Assembly: GCF_014203855.1 (NCBI RefSeq)
Contig: NZ_JACHJV010000001.1
Location: forward strand, 4,960,001 to 5,024,000
DNA: 64,000 bases
Origin: Kitasatospora kifunensis
GTDB taxonomy: Bacteria > Actinomycetota > Actinomycetes > Streptomycetales > Streptomycetaceae
Direction of reading: 5' to 3'
In this document: positions 43,664 through 53,964 of the stretch, one piece after another
Layout: every line of letters starts with the position of its first letter
Numbering within the stretch: the stretch's first letter is position 1
Notes under the pieces: model-generated
The model's input: the letters and a program-made list of their open reading frames with translations, nothing else
Databases searched by the model: none
What the model was told of the DNA's origin: nothing
Position numbers and translations under genes: made by a program

Positions 43664-44836
43664 GTGGCAGACGACGACGGCGGGCTCGCGCCGGAGGGCA
43701 GCACGCGCGAGGGCGAGGGGCCCGAGGAGGCGGATCACACCGTCGCGCTCGACCTGGAGGAGTTGATCCTGGGGGCACCGCGCCGCTACACCCCCTACCA
43801 GGCGGCCCGCACCGCCGAGGTGCCGATGGAGCTGGCCTCCCGGTTCTGGCGGGCCATGGGGTTCCCCGACATCGGCCAGCAGCGGGCGCTCAACGACAAC
43901 GACGTGATCGCGCTGCGCCGGCTGGCGGGCCTGGTGGAGTCGGGCCTGATCAACGAGGCGATGGCGATCCAGGTGGCCCGCTCCACCGGCCAGACCACCG
44001 CCCGCTTGGCGGGCTGGCAGATGGACACCTTCCTGGAGAACCTCACCCAGGCCGCCGAGCCCGGACTGACCCGGGCCGAGGTGGCCTATCCGCTGGTCGA
44101 GCTGCTGCTGCCGGAGCTGGAGCAGTTCCTGATCTACGTCTGGCGGCGTCAGCTGGCCGCCGTCACCGGACGGGTGGTGCAGGCGGCCGAGGACACCGAG
44201 ATGACCAGCGGTCGGCTCGCGGTGGGCTTCGCCGACCTGGTCGGCTTCACCCGGCTCTCGCGGCGCCTGGAGGAGGAGGAACTGGGCTCGTTGGTGGAGA
44301 CCTTCGAGTCCACCTGCGCCGATCTGATCGCCGGTCAGGGCGGGCGGCTGATCAAGACCCTGGGCGACGAGATCCTCTTCGTCTCCGAGGACCCGGTGAC
44401 GGCGGCCGAGATCGCGCTCAGCCTGGTGGAGACGCTGACCGGCGAGGAGACCATCCCCGCACTGCGGGTCGGGATGGCCTTCGGCACGGTCACCTCGCGG
44501 ATGGGCGACGTCTTCGGCACCACGGTCAACCTGGCCAGTCGGCTCACCTCGATCGCGCAGCGCGACGCGGTGTTGATGGACGGCGAGTTCGCCACCGCGC
44601 TGGAGCAGGCGGGCGCGGCCGTGCGCGGCGCCGCGGACGGGACGGGCAGCACCCAGGCGCAGCTGGCGGACGCGCTGGCCGCGCACTCCGGGGCGCCGCT
44701 GCCCTCGCTGGGGCGCGGGGCGGGGCAGGTGAGCGCGCCGCGGTTCCAGCTGCAGGCGATGTGGCGGCGGCCGGTGCGCGGGCTCGGGCTGGTGGAGCCG
44801 TGGCTGCTCGCTCGGCGGACCCGTCCGGTTCGATAG
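43664..44836 (+). CDS. cya: Class III adenylate cyclase
   Basis: Makes cAMP from ATP. The 390-residue cytosolic protein has an N-terminal helical module (about 35-170, with PRRYTPYQAARTAEVPMELAS and RSTGQTTARLAGWQMD) and a C-terminal cyclase domain. The metal aspartates are in GFADLVGFTRLSRR and LIKTLGDEILF, and VFGTTVNLASRLTS is the ATP-binding and transition-state region. GTG 43664 is preferred over an upstream Arg-rich extension. It matches the S. coelicolor Cya architecture, whose cAMP acts with Crp in germination and development. A perfect TGTGA-N6-TCACA site occurs at 59.7 kb. Confidence 0.92.
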   Translation: MADDDGGLAPEGSTREGEGPEEADHTVALDLEELILGAPRRYTPYQAARTAEVPMELASRFWRAMGFPDIGQQRALNDNDVIALRRLAGLVESGLINEAMAIQVARSTGQTTARLAGWQMDTFLENLTQAAEPGLTRAEVAYPLVELLLPELEQFLIYVWRRQLAAVTGRVVQAAEDTEMTSGRLAVGFADLVGFTRLSRRLEEEELGSLVETFESTCADLIAGQGGRLIKTLGDEILFVSEDPVTAAEIALSLVETLTGEETIPALRVGMAFGTVTSRMGDVFGTTVNLASRLTSIAQRDAVLMDGEFATALEQAGAAVRGAADGTGSTQAQLADALAAHSGAPLPSLGRGAGQVSAPRFQLQAMWRRPVRGLGLVEPWLLARRTRPVR

Positions 44837-45049
44837 ACGGCTGTGCTCGGTTCGCCGCAGTACTCGATTCGCCGCGGCGAACGCCTGGTTTCGGTGGGCG
44901 GCGGCGCTCGGATCGGCGGCCGCGGTGGCACCGGCGTGTGCCGATTGCGGAGATTTCTGCCTTTTCTGGCAAACCGGGCATATCCTCGGCAATCACCCCT
45001 AGTCTGGTCCCGAACGCGTGAGGACCGGACCGAAGCGGCAGGGGTGAAC

Positions 45050-46981
45050 GTGGGCGGTGCGCAGGTGATGGCGGAACTCGGAGACACCGGCGAGCGCGGT
45101 GCTGAGCCGGCCCAGGCAGCGGCCCCCGACCTCGAGGCCCCCGCCCTGGACCTGCGGCTGCAGGCCGTGGTCGAGCTGGCCCAGGACATGGCCGGCGCGC
45201 AGAGCGCACTGGAGGCGGTGCGGGCCGCCGCCGTGCGGGCAGCCGCCGCGCTCGGGGCCAGCATGGCCGCCGTCTCGGTCTGGGATCGCGAGTCGGGCCG
45301 GCTGCGGGTGCTGGTCAACCACGGCGAGCTGGCCGCGGGCGAGGAGGAGATCCCCGAGAACGAGTCCTATCCGGTGGCCGACTATCCGGAGATCGTCACC
45401 TTTCTGGAGGAGCACGACAGCACCCGTCGGCTGCCCAGGGCCTGGGTGCAGACGGCGGAGGAACTGACCCCGGCGGGGCCACCCGGCTACGACCCGCACG
45501 CGCACCCGGGCGCCGGCGCGTTCTGCCAGCAGCGGGCCGCCGGACTGCGCCGGCGCGGGCGGTCCTGCTGCCTGGTCGCCCCGATCGTGCTGCACGGCCA
45601 GCCCTGGGGCGAGCTCTACCTGGCGCGCGGCCTTGGGCTGCCGGTCTTCACCGAGGTGGACGCGCAGTACGCCACGCTGCTGGCCGCCCAGATCTCGGCC
45701 GGCCTGGCGCAGACCGAGCGGCTGGCCGATCTGCGCCGACTGGCCTTCACCGACCCGCTGACCGGGCTGGCCAACCGGCGCGCGGTGGACGCCCGGCTGG
45801 AGAGCGCACTGGCCAACCACAACCGCGACAACACCGTGGTCACCCTGATGGTCTGCGACGTCAACGGCCTCAAGCGGATCAACGACCAGCACGGCCACGA
45901 GGTCGGTGACCGGCTGCTGGAACGTTTCGCCGGACAGCTCTCGCTGGCCGGCGCCAAGCTGCCCGGCTCGCTGGCCGCCCGGCTCGGTGGGGACGAGTTC
46001 TGTCTGCTGGCGGAAGGCCAGAAGGCGGACGACGTCGTCGCGGTGGCCGAGGAGCTGTGCACCAGGGCGCTGCAACTGGCCGACGGCGAGGGGGTGGCCT
46101 GTGGAATCGCCTCCACCGGCGACTCGATCGGCCCGGTCTCCACCTCGGACCGGCTCTTCCGGCTGGCCGACGCCGCCCAGTACCGGGCCAAGGCCGCCCG
46201 CGCCGCGCACCCGGTGGTGGCCGGGCGCAGCCACGGCCCCGGCCTGGCGCCGGACCCGACGGTGCTGCTGGCCGACGCGGCGGACCCGCACCACCGCAGC
46301 TCCGACGCCCGTGGTCGGGCCGCGGGCGGGCGGGGCCCGCACGGCGACCGCCGCCGTTTCCGCGGGGCCGCGCACAGCGCCGATCCCGGGCAGCTGATCG
46401 CCGTGGTGCTGGCCGCGCTCGACCAGGAAGGCGGACCGCGTGCGCACCACCCGGCCGACACGCTGGGGCGACTGGCCACCGTCGCCGAGGCGGCGACCCG
46501 GCTGCTGGACGCGGTGGCCTGGTGGATCTCCTATGTGCCGCCCGGCTCCGGGCTGATGCACACCACCCGGCACGCGGTCTACCGGCTGACCAACGCCCCG
46601 AGCTCGCGCGAGGTCGGCCTGCCGACCCCGGGCGGGGTCCTGCGGGCACCGAACCTGCGGGCGGAGGACCTGCGGGCCCGGATCGAGGCCCCGGACGCGG
46701 TCTTCGACCTGGCCCACTACCCGCTCACCGCCCGCGCGGTGCGCGGCGGCAGCTTCGCGCTGCGCACCGGCGCGGCGGGCAACGACCCGGCCGAGGAGGC
46801 GGTGCTGGTGGTCGGCGGTTATCGGGGCATGGTCGCCGCCGGTGGCGGCAACCCGGCCGGGGGCTGGCTGGTCGAGCTCTTCGCCGACGACGCCACCCTG
46901 CCGCTGGGTCAGATCGCGCCGGCGCTGCGGGCCCTGGTCGCGGTGGCACTCGCGGGGCCGGCCTCGCCGCCGCCGAGCTGA
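45050..46981 (+). CDS. cdgE: GAF-GGDEF diguanylate cyclase, CdgE-like
   Basis: Probably makes c-di-GMP, which controls development through BldD in streptomycetes. The 643-residue cytosolic protein has a GAF domain (about 35-215) and a GGDEF domain (about 225-380) with FTDPLTGLANRRAVD and the intact catalytic GGDEF at 313-317. A further roughly 250-residue C-terminal region holds an unannotated alpha/beta segment (WWISYVPPGSGLMHTTRHAVY). No RxxD inhibitory site is seen upstream of GGDEF, so product inhibition is probably absent. GTG 45050 has AGGGG 5 nt upstream. It follows cya by 213 bp, placing two second-messenger cyclases side by side. Confidence 0.85.
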   Translation: MGGAQVMAELGDTGERGAEPAQAAAPDLEAPALDLRLQAVVELAQDMAGAQSALEAVRAAAVRAAAALGASMAAVSVWDRESGRLRVLVNHGELAAGEEEIPENESYPVADYPEIVTFLEEHDSTRRLPRAWVQTAEELTPAGPPGYDPHAHPGAGAFCQQRAAGLRRRGRSCCLVAPIVLHGQPWGELYLARGLGLPVFTEVDAQYATLLAAQISAGLAQTERLADLRRLAFTDPLTGLANRRAVDARLESALANHNRDNTVVTLMVCDVNGLKRINDQHGHEVGDRLLERFAGQLSLAGAKLPGSLAARLGGDEFCLLAEGQKADDVVAVAEELCTRALQLADGEGVACGIASTGDSIGPVSTSDRLFRLADAAQYRAKAARAAHPVVAGRSHGPGLAPDPTVLLADAADPHHRSSDARGRAAGGRGPHGDRRRFRGAAHSADPGQLIAVVLAALDQEGGPRAHHPADTLGRLATVAEAATRLLDAVAWWISYVPPGSGLMHTTRHAVYRLTNAPSSREVGLPTPGGVLRAPNLRAEDLRARIEAPDAVFDLAHYPLTARAVRGGSFALRTGAAGNDPAEEAVLVVGGYRGMVAAGGGNPAGGWLVELFADDATLPLGQIAPALRALVAVALAGPASPPPS

Positions 46982-47013
46982 GGCCCGGCCTCGCCGCCAC
47001 CGAGCTGAGGCCC
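46960..47013 (+). repeat. 27-bp tandem duplication across the cdgE stop
   Basis: Two 27-bp copies differing at one base lie end to end. The first contains the cdgE stop codon, so the duplication changes only the untranslated end. The second copy merges into a GC-rich hairpin (GAGGCCCGGC to GCCGGGCC) that probably ends both cdgE and the convergent fdhD transcripts. Confidence 0.85.
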
Positions 47014-47030
47014 GGCCTGCCGGGCCGGTC

Positions 47031-47870
47031 TCAGTGCGAGAGCACCCGGTCCGCCCGGGTGTACACGTTGGCGCTCCGTCCGCGAAGGAAGCCGACCAGG
47101 GTGAGTCCCAATTCCTCGGCCAGGTCGGCCGCCAGTGAGGAGGGCGCCGAGACGGCCGCGAGCAGCGGCAGGCCGGCCAGCGCCGCCTTCTGGGTGAGCT
47201 CGAACGAGGCCCGGCCGCTGACCAGCAGCAGGTGCCCGGTGAGCGGCAGCCGGTCCTCGCGCAGCGCCCAGCCGATCACCTTGTCGACCGCGTTGTGCCG
47301 CCCCACGTCCTCGCGCGCGCAGAGCAGTTCGCCCGCCGCGGTGAACAGGCCGGCGGCGTGCAGGCCGCCGGTGGAGTCGAAGGTGCGCTGGGCCGCGCGC
47401 AGCGCGTCGGGCAGCCCGTAGAGCAGTTCGGGGCGCACGGTCAGCGGGTCGTCGGCGGGCTTGAAGCGCACCTGGGTGCGCACCGCCTCCACGGTGTCGC
47501 GCCCGCACAGGCCGCAGGCGCTGGTGGTCAGCAGGTTCCGGTTCGCGGAGAGCGGCGGCGCGTCGGGCTCGCGCACGGTGGCGTCGACGATGTTGTAGCT
47601 GTTCGGGTCGGAGGAGTTCGCGCCCGCCTCGTCGCTGCCCGCGCAGTAGCGCAGCGCGGCCAGCTGGTCGCGCCGGTGCAGCAGCCCCTCGCCGACCAGG
47701 AAGCCGGCCACCAGGTCGAAGTCGTGCCCGGGGGTGCGCATGGTGACGGTCAGTGCCTGGCCGCCGATCCGGATCTCCAGTGGCTCCTCCGCCGCCAGCG
47801 CGTCGGGGCGGGGTGTGCGCTCGGTGCCGTCCAGTCGCACCACGCGTCGTCGTGCCGTCGCCCGCGTCAT
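47031..47870 (-). CDS. fdhD: Formate dehydrogenase accessory sulfurtransferase FdhD
   Basis: Transfers sulfur to the molybdenum cofactor of formate dehydrogenase. The 279-residue protein shows TPGHDFDLVAGFLVGEG, the sulfur-carrying TTSACGLCGRD with Cys119 and Cys122, FDSTGGLHAAGLF, and EDVGRHNAVDKVIGWAL. AGG lies 7 nt before ATG 47870. No formate dehydrogenase or molybdopterin gene is nearby. It is divergent from hutH and convergent with cdgE. Confidence 0.94.
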   Translation of the reverse strand: MTRATARRRVVRLDGTERTPRPDALAAEEPLEIRIGGQALTVTMRTPGHDFDLVAGFLVGEGLLHRRDQLAALRYCAGSDEAGANSSDPNSYNIVDATVREPDAPPLSANRNLLTTSACGLCGRDTVEAVRTQVRFKPADDPLTVRPELLYGLPDALRAAQRTFDSTGGLHAAGLFTAAGELLCAREDVGRHNAVDKVIGWALREDRLPLTGHLLLVSGRASFELTQKAALAGLPLLAAVSAPSSLAADLAEELGLTLVGFLRGRSANVYTRADRVLSH

Positions 47871-47994
47871 CTGCCCGCCTCTCCTGCCTAGACTTCCGGC
47901 GTCCCCTCCGGTTTTCACCCTCCAGCATGAGGCATGCGAGCTTTCGGTCGTTCACCGGTTGTCATATCTTCATTCAGCTGATCTGATAGTGCAT

Positions 47995-49575
47995 ATGGAT
48001 ATGCACAGTGCTCCGGCCGCCGACGCGCCGCTTGTTCAGGTCGGCAAGGCCGATGTCACCGCCGAGGACGTGCTCGCCGTCGCGCGCGGCAACGCCCGGG
48101 TCGAGATCGGCCCCGACGCGTTGGCCGAGATGGCCGTCTCCCGCGCCCGGATCGACGCGCTGGCCGCCGAGCCGCGCCCGGTCTACGGCGTCTCCACCGG
48201 CTTCGGCGCCCTCGCGGTGCGCCACATCAGCCCCGAACTCCGGGCCCAGCTGCAGCGTTCGCTGGTCCGCTCGCACGCGGCCGGCATGGGTCCGGCCGTC
48301 GAGCGCGAGGTCACCCGTGCGCTGATGTTCCTGCGGATGAAGACGCTGGCCTCGGGCCGCACCGGCGTGCGCCCGCTGGTCGCCCAGACGATGGCCGCGA
48401 TCCTCAACGCCGGCATCACCCCCGTGGTGCGCGAGTACGGCTCGCTCGGCTGCTCCGGCGACCTCGCCCCGCTCTCGCACTGTGCGCTGGTCCTGATGGG
48501 CGAGGGCCTGGCGTACGGCCCGGACGGCGCCGAGCACCCGGCCGGCGAACTGCTCGCCGCGGCCGGCATCACGCCGGTCGAGCTGCTGGAGAAGGAGGGC
48601 CTGGCCCTCATCAACGGTACCGACGGCATGCTCGGCATGCTGGTGATGGCCTGCGCCGACCTGGCCCGGCTCTTCACCACCGCCGACATCACCGCCGCGA
48701 TGAGCCTGGAGGCGCTGCTCGGCACCGAGAAGGTGCTGGCCCCCGAGCTGCACGGCCCGATCCGCCCGCACCCGGGCCAGGCGCTGAGCGCCGCCAACAT
48801 GCTGGCCGTGCTGCGGGGTTCCGGCCTGACCGGGCACCACCAGGACGACGCGCCGCGGGTCCAGGACGCCTACTCGATCCGCTGCGCCCCGCAGGTGGCC
48901 GGCGCGGGCCGCGACACCCTGGCGCACGCCCGCCTGGTGGCCGAGCGCGAGTTGGCCGCCTCGGTCGACAACCCGGTGGTGCTGCCCGACGGCCGGGTGG
49001 AGTCCAACGGCAACTTCCACGGCGCCCCGGTCGCCTACGTGCTGGACTTCCTCGCCATCGCCGCGGCCGACCTCGGCTCGATCGCCGAGCGCCGCACCGA
49101 CCGGCTGCTCGACAAGAGCCGTTCGCACGGCCTGCCGGCCTTCCTGGCCGACGACCCCGGCGTGGACTCCGGTCTGATGATCGCTCAGTACACCCAGGCT
49201 GCCCTGGTCAGCGAGAACAAGCGGCTCGCCGTCCCGGCCTCGGTGGACTCGATCCCCTCCTCGGCCATGCAGGAGGACCACGTCTCGATGGGCTGGTCCG
49301 CCGCCCGCAAGCTGCGTCAGGCGGTCGACAACCTGGGCCGGATCCTGGCCGTCGAGCTGACCGCCGCCGCCCGCGCGCTGGAGATCCGCACCGTCGACGG
49401 CACCGCGCAGCTCGCCCCGGCCACCGCCGCGGCACTGGCCGCCGCCCGTGCGGCCGGCGTGGGCGGCGCGGGCCGTGACCGGTTCCTGGCGCCCGACCTC
49501 GACGCGGCCGAGGCGCTGGTCGCCTCCGGCGCGCTGGTCAAGGCCGTCGAGAAGGTCACCGGGCCGCTGGCCTGA
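47995..49575 (+). CDS. hutH: Histidine ammonia-lyase
   Basis: The first step of histidine degradation: it deaminates histidine to urocanate using a self-formed MIO cofactor. The 526-residue protein has the MIO tripeptide Cys153-Ser154-Gly155 in GSLGCSGDLAPLSH; Cys in place of the usual Ala is a streptomycete feature. Also present are LLNGTDGM-like LINGTDGMLGML, and HHQDDAPRVQDAYSIRC. The start is ATG 47995 or 48001, because GATAGT lies just upstream and the transcript may be nearly leaderless. A single ATTCAG at 47972 partly matches the hutU operator. The hutU operon begins 2.7 kb downstream. Confidence 0.95.
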   Translation: MDMHSAPAADAPLVQVGKADVTAEDVLAVARGNARVEIGPDALAEMAVSRARIDALAAEPRPVYGVSTGFGALAVRHISPELRAQLQRSLVRSHAAGMGPAVEREVTRALMFLRMKTLASGRTGVRPLVAQTMAAILNAGITPVVREYGSLGCSGDLAPLSHCALVLMGEGLAYGPDGAEHPAGELLAAAGITPVELLEKEGLALINGTDGMLGMLVMACADLARLFTTADITAAMSLEALLGTEKVLAPELHGPIRPHPGQALSAANMLAVLRGSGLTGHHQDDAPRVQDAYSIRCAPQVAGAGRDTLAHARLVAERELAASVDNPVVLPDGRVESNGNFHGAPVAYVLDFLAIAAADLGSIAERRTDRLLDKSRSHGLPAFLADDPGVDSGLMIAQYTQAALVSENKRLAVPASVDSIPSSAMQEDHVSMGWSAARKLRQAVDNLGRILAVELTAAARALEIRTVDGTAQLAPATAAALAAARAAGVGGAGRDRFLAPDLDAAEALVASGALVKAVEKVTGPLA

Positions 49576-49587
49576 GCCGCCGTCAGG

Positions 49588-49616
49588 GAGCGGGTGGGTC
49601 TCAGGCCCACTCGCTC
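49588..49616. terminator. Terminator between hutH and convergent membrane-protein gene
   Basis: An 11-bp stem with one G-U pair (GAGCGGGTGGG / CCCACTCGCTC) and a 7-nt loop. It overlaps the last codons of the convergent gene. Confidence 0.7.
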
Positions 49617-50044
49617 CGGGCGGCGCCCAGGCGTCGCCGCTCCTCGCGCTCCTGTTCGTGCCGATTGGCGATCACCGCGGCGAAGTTGACACCCACGATG
49701 CCGGCCCAGGTGGCGAGCATGCCCACCAAGCCCTCGGGGATGCTGATCGCGGTCAGCGGGATCGCGAAGACCAGCGAGAGGAACGGCAGCTTGCTGCCGT
49801 TGCCCCAGCCGCGCCGACCCTCGCGCCGGTCGAAGCGCTCCGAGTGCCGGGCCACCGGGCCGAGATCGGCGAGCCGCTCGGCCACCCGCTGCTCGACGCG
49901 GGCGTCGAGGCGCGCGTCGACCCGGGAGAGGAACGAGTCGATCAACGCCGACTCGTACTCGGGCCCCAGCTCCTTGCGGGTCTGCAGGGCGGCGTCCAGG
50001 TCGGCCCGGTACTCCGAGGGGCGACTGTCGTGGCGAGGATCCAT
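49601..50044 (-). CDS. Conserved small membrane protein
   Basis: A 147-residue protein. The N-terminal 75 residues are highly charged and helical (SRVDARLDARVEQRVAERLADL, a probable coiled coil). Two close membrane segments follow (LPFLSLVFAIPLTAISI and LVGMLATWAGIVGVNFAAVIA), then a charged tail RHEQEREERRRLG. The overall pattern is a membrane-anchored coiled-coil protein with no known enzymatic domain. It is convergent with hutH and divergent from the RpiR regulator. Confidence 0.7.
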   Translation of the reverse strand: MDPRHDSRPSEYRADLDAALQTRKELGPEYESALIDSFLSRVDARLDARVEQRVAERLADLGPVARHSERFDRREGRRGWGNGSKLPFLSLVFAIPLTAISIPEGLVGMLATWAGIVGVNFAAVIANRHEQEREERRRLGAARSEWA

Positions 50045-50107
50045 GGCACCAGCCTGCGCGCTGGATCGGCCGGCGGTCCAGGTGTGCGGGGGCCTCTCAG
50101 GGGGAAA

Positions 50108-50122
50108 TCAGGGTGACCCTGA
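50108..50122. promoter_or_regulatory. Palindrome TCAGGG-N3-CCCTGA
   Basis: A perfect inverted repeat 100 bp upstream of the RpiR-family gene in the divergent region. It is a possible autoregulatory site and differs from the hutU operator. Confidence 0.4.
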
Positions 50123-50225
50123 GAATGCACGTTCCGGCGTACGAGACACCATTGCCCTGGCGCCGCACCTGCTGCACAGTACGTCGACCGCCGCACCTGC
50201 CGTAGCCCGCCGAAAGGGACGCACC

Positions 50226-51092
50226 ATGAGGACCAACGCCGAGTCGTCCCCCGCGCCGTCCGCCCGACTGCTGGAGCTCTTCGACGGCCACCGGCTCACC
50301 CCCACCCAGCGCCGGATCGCGCACGCCCTGGTCCGGCACGCCGCCGAGGCGCCGTTCCTGTCCAGCGTCGAGGTCGCCGAGCTGGCCGGGGTCAGCCAGC
50401 CCTCGGTCACCCGGTTCGCGGTCGCGCTCGGCTACGACGGCTATCCGGCGCTGCGCAAGCGGCTGCGCGACCTCGGCGTGGGCGAGGCGGCCGCGCCCGA
50501 GACGCCGGCCGAGGTGGTGCGCAACGAGCACCAGCAGGCGGTGCTGGCCGAGATCGCCCACCTGCGTCGCCTCGCGGAGCTGCTGGCCGATCCCGAGCCG
50601 ATCGTCCGCGCCGCCCGCGTGCTGGCCGCCTCCCGCCCGCTGCCGGTGCTCGGCCTGCGGGCCGCCTCCGCCCAGGCCCGTGGCTTCGCCTACTTCGCCG
50701 CCAAGGTGCACCCGGACATCCGCCTGCTGGACGAGGGCGGCAGCATGCTCGTCGACCGGATCGAGCAGGCCGCCGCGGCGGGTGCCTCGGCGCTGCTCTG
50801 CTTCGCGTTGCCGCGCTACCCGCGGGAGTTGATGGACGCGCTCACGGTCGCCCGGGGGTGCGGCCTGACCGTGCTCACCGTCGCCGACAGCGCCTTCGCG
50901 CCGGTGGCCTCCCTGTCGGACCTGCTGCTGCCCGCAGAGGTGGGCACCGGACTGGTCTTCGACACCGCGTGCGCGCCGATGGTGCTGGGGCGGGTGCTGC
51001 TGCAGAGCATGTGCGACGAACTGCCGGGCGCCGAGGCGAGGTTGGAGTCGATCGAGCAGTCGGCGGCGGCTCGCGGGTTGTTCTTGGAATAG
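50226..51092 (+). CDS. MurR/RpiR-family regulator with SIS domain
   Basis: A one-component regulator of 288 residues. The N-terminal HTH_6 domain (about 15-85) contains RLTPTQRRIAHALVRHAAEA and VAELAGVSQPSVTRFAVALGYDGYPALR. The C-terminal SIS domain (about 130-270) has VLGLRAASAQARGFAYFAAKVHP in place of a typical sugar-phosphate site. AAGGGA lies 8 nt before ATG 50226. It sits between hutH and the hutU operon, so it is the best local candidate for the hut regulator, as RpiR-type HutR proteins are known. The ligand is not predictable. Confidence 0.85.
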   Translation: MRTNAESSPAPSARLLELFDGHRLTPTQRRIAHALVRHAAEAPFLSSVEVAELAGVSQPSVTRFAVALGYDGYPALRKRLRDLGVGEAAAPETPAEVVRNEHQQAVLAEIAHLRRLAELLADPEPIVRAARVLAASRPLPVLGLRAASAQARGFAYFAAKVHPDIRLLDEGGSMLVDRIEQAAAAGASALLCFALPRYPRELMDALTVARGCGLTVLTVADSAFAPVASLSDLLLPAEVGTGLVFDTACAPMVLGRVLLQSMCDELPGAEARLESIEQSAAARGLFLE

Positions 51093-51182
51093 CCGCCGAA
51101 CACCCCCTGCGGATCGGCCGCGCAGGGAGTAGTACTCCGTGGACCGGGCATCCCCTAGGCAGGACGAACGGGGGTGTCCGCC

Positions 51183-51533
51183 ATGCGCGTGATCCACGAG
51201 ATGAGACCGGTCGGCAGACTCGCTTCGGGGGCCGAGGAGTGGGCCTGTCCCAGCTGCGGCCGCCGGGTCGCGCTCGGCCCGCCCGGACCGGGCCTGAAGG
51301 TGCTGGAGCCGGGCGACGAGTCCGCCGTCCACATCGGCCTGACCGACCCCGCCCCGCCGGGCGGCTCCACCGCCGAGCGCTACGGCCTGGGTCCGATCCA
51401 GGAGATCCCGCGCCCGCCGTCGCTGCCCATGCTCCCCGTCGAGGCCCCGGCCGAATCCCCCGAGACGGCTGCGCGCGACCGCCAGTGGCTGGCCGAGATC
51501 GGCATTGACTGGGGGGACGACGCGGCGGCTTGA
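51183..51533 (+). CDS. Small unknown protein with single CxxC
   Basis: A 116-residue protein. EEWACPSCGRRVAL near residue 22 is half of a zinc ribbon. The rest is Pro/Gly-rich, ending in an acidic IDWGDDAAA. GGGGG lies 8 nt before ATG 51183. Proteins of this pattern are widespread in streptomycetes without known function. It is 90 bp after the RpiR gene and convergent with the Uma2 gene. Confidence 0.65.
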   Translation: MRVIHEMRPVGRLASGAEEWACPSCGRRVALGPPGPGLKVLEPGDESAVHIGLTDPAPPGGSTAERYGLGPIQEIPRPPSLPMLPVEAPAESPETAARDRQWLAEIGIDWGDDAAA

Positions 51534-51540
51534 GTGGGCG

Positions 51541-52110
51541 TCAGCTTCCGTACCGGGGGAGGTCGGCGGTGTCCAGCTTGCCGGTCAGCGGAGCGGGCAG
51601 CGGCACGGCCTCGCCGTAAGTGCCGTGCAGTACGCCCTGGTAGACGCCGTCGCGGGGGTGGCTGTAGAGCGTCCAGGTGCTGTTGCGGGGGTCGATGGCG
51701 AGCAGCAGGGCCACCCCGGCGATGGCGTACCAACGGGTCTTGTCCGCGATGCCTCGGGCGCGCTCCGAGCCCGAGATGACCTCGACTGCGAGGACCACGT
51801 CGCGCGGATCGGCAAGCCAGGAGTCGTCGCGGTCCCAGTCGGTCGGCAGCACGATCAGGTCCGGCGTCGCGTAGTCCTCGTGGTCCTCGGGCATCGCGAT
51901 GGAGGAGACCTCGTACATGTCGGTGCCGGACGGCAGCAGCGGGTCGAGCTGTCGGCGCAGGAGCCGGATCACGCCCGCGTGCTTGCCGCGTGGGGTAGGA
52001 GACATGACCAGGGTCCCTCCGATGATCTGCACTCGGAGGCCAGTGCTCTCCTCGATCTGCTCGGCCGCCTCACGGAGCCGGCCGGGTCGCACGGTGATCG
52101 CTGCCGTCAC
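51541..52110 (-). CDS. Uma2-family putative restriction-like endonuclease
   Basis: A 189-residue member of a PD-(D/E)xK-like family that is highly multiplied in streptomycetes and of unknown role. RLREAAEQIEESTG opens it, GTLVMSPTPRGKH follows, and the nuclease-like core has YATPDLIVLPTDW and VVLAVEVISGSERARG with DKTRWYA (Asp, Glu and Lys of the fold). GGAGG lies 5 nt before GTG 52110. It interrupts the hut region between the RpiR gene and hutU on the opposite strand. Confidence 0.85.
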   Translation of the reverse strand: MTAAITVRPGRLREAAEQIEESTGLRVQIIGGTLVMSPTPRGKHAGVIRLLRRQLDPLLPSGTDMYEVSSIAMPEDHEDYATPDLIVLPTDWDRDDSWLADPRDVVLAVEVISGSERARGIADKTRWYAIAGVALLLAIDPRNSTWTLYSHPRDGVYQGVLHGTYGEAVPLPAPLTGKLDTADLPRYGS

Positions 52111-52226
52111 GGTGTCCTCCACTGCTGAGGGGATGGGCCGAGTGGCTGGTGTTCGCCAGCTCCAGAGTAGCGCCCGGGGATCGGGGAGTTCGGGGCTGAT
52201 CAGATGTGTGCGGGGTCTGGTCGCGG

Positions 52227-52266
52227 CCTGAATGATTGGATATATTCAGGTTGCTAAATCCTGAAT
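52227..52266 (+). promoter_or_regulatory. hutU operator: three alternating CCTGAAT/ATTCAGG sites
   Basis: CCTGAAT (52227-52233), ATTCAGG (52244-52250) and CCTGAAT (52260-52266) form two overlapping inverted repeats with 10- and 9-nt spacers. A TATATT (52241-52246) that could be the -10 box overlaps the middle site. This fits a cooperative operator for the hutU operon, probably bound by the nearby RpiR protein or another HutR. Confidence 0.7.
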
Positions 52267-52293
52267 GAATCCATCCGCAAGGAGACCGGCAGC

Positions 52294-53960
<1,667 letters not shown>

Positions 53961-53964
<4 letters not shown>

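Noticed and set aside
46987..47030. The second copy of the 27-bp repeat as extra coding sequence for cdgE
   Set aside because: The first copy already contains the stop codon; the second is untranslated.
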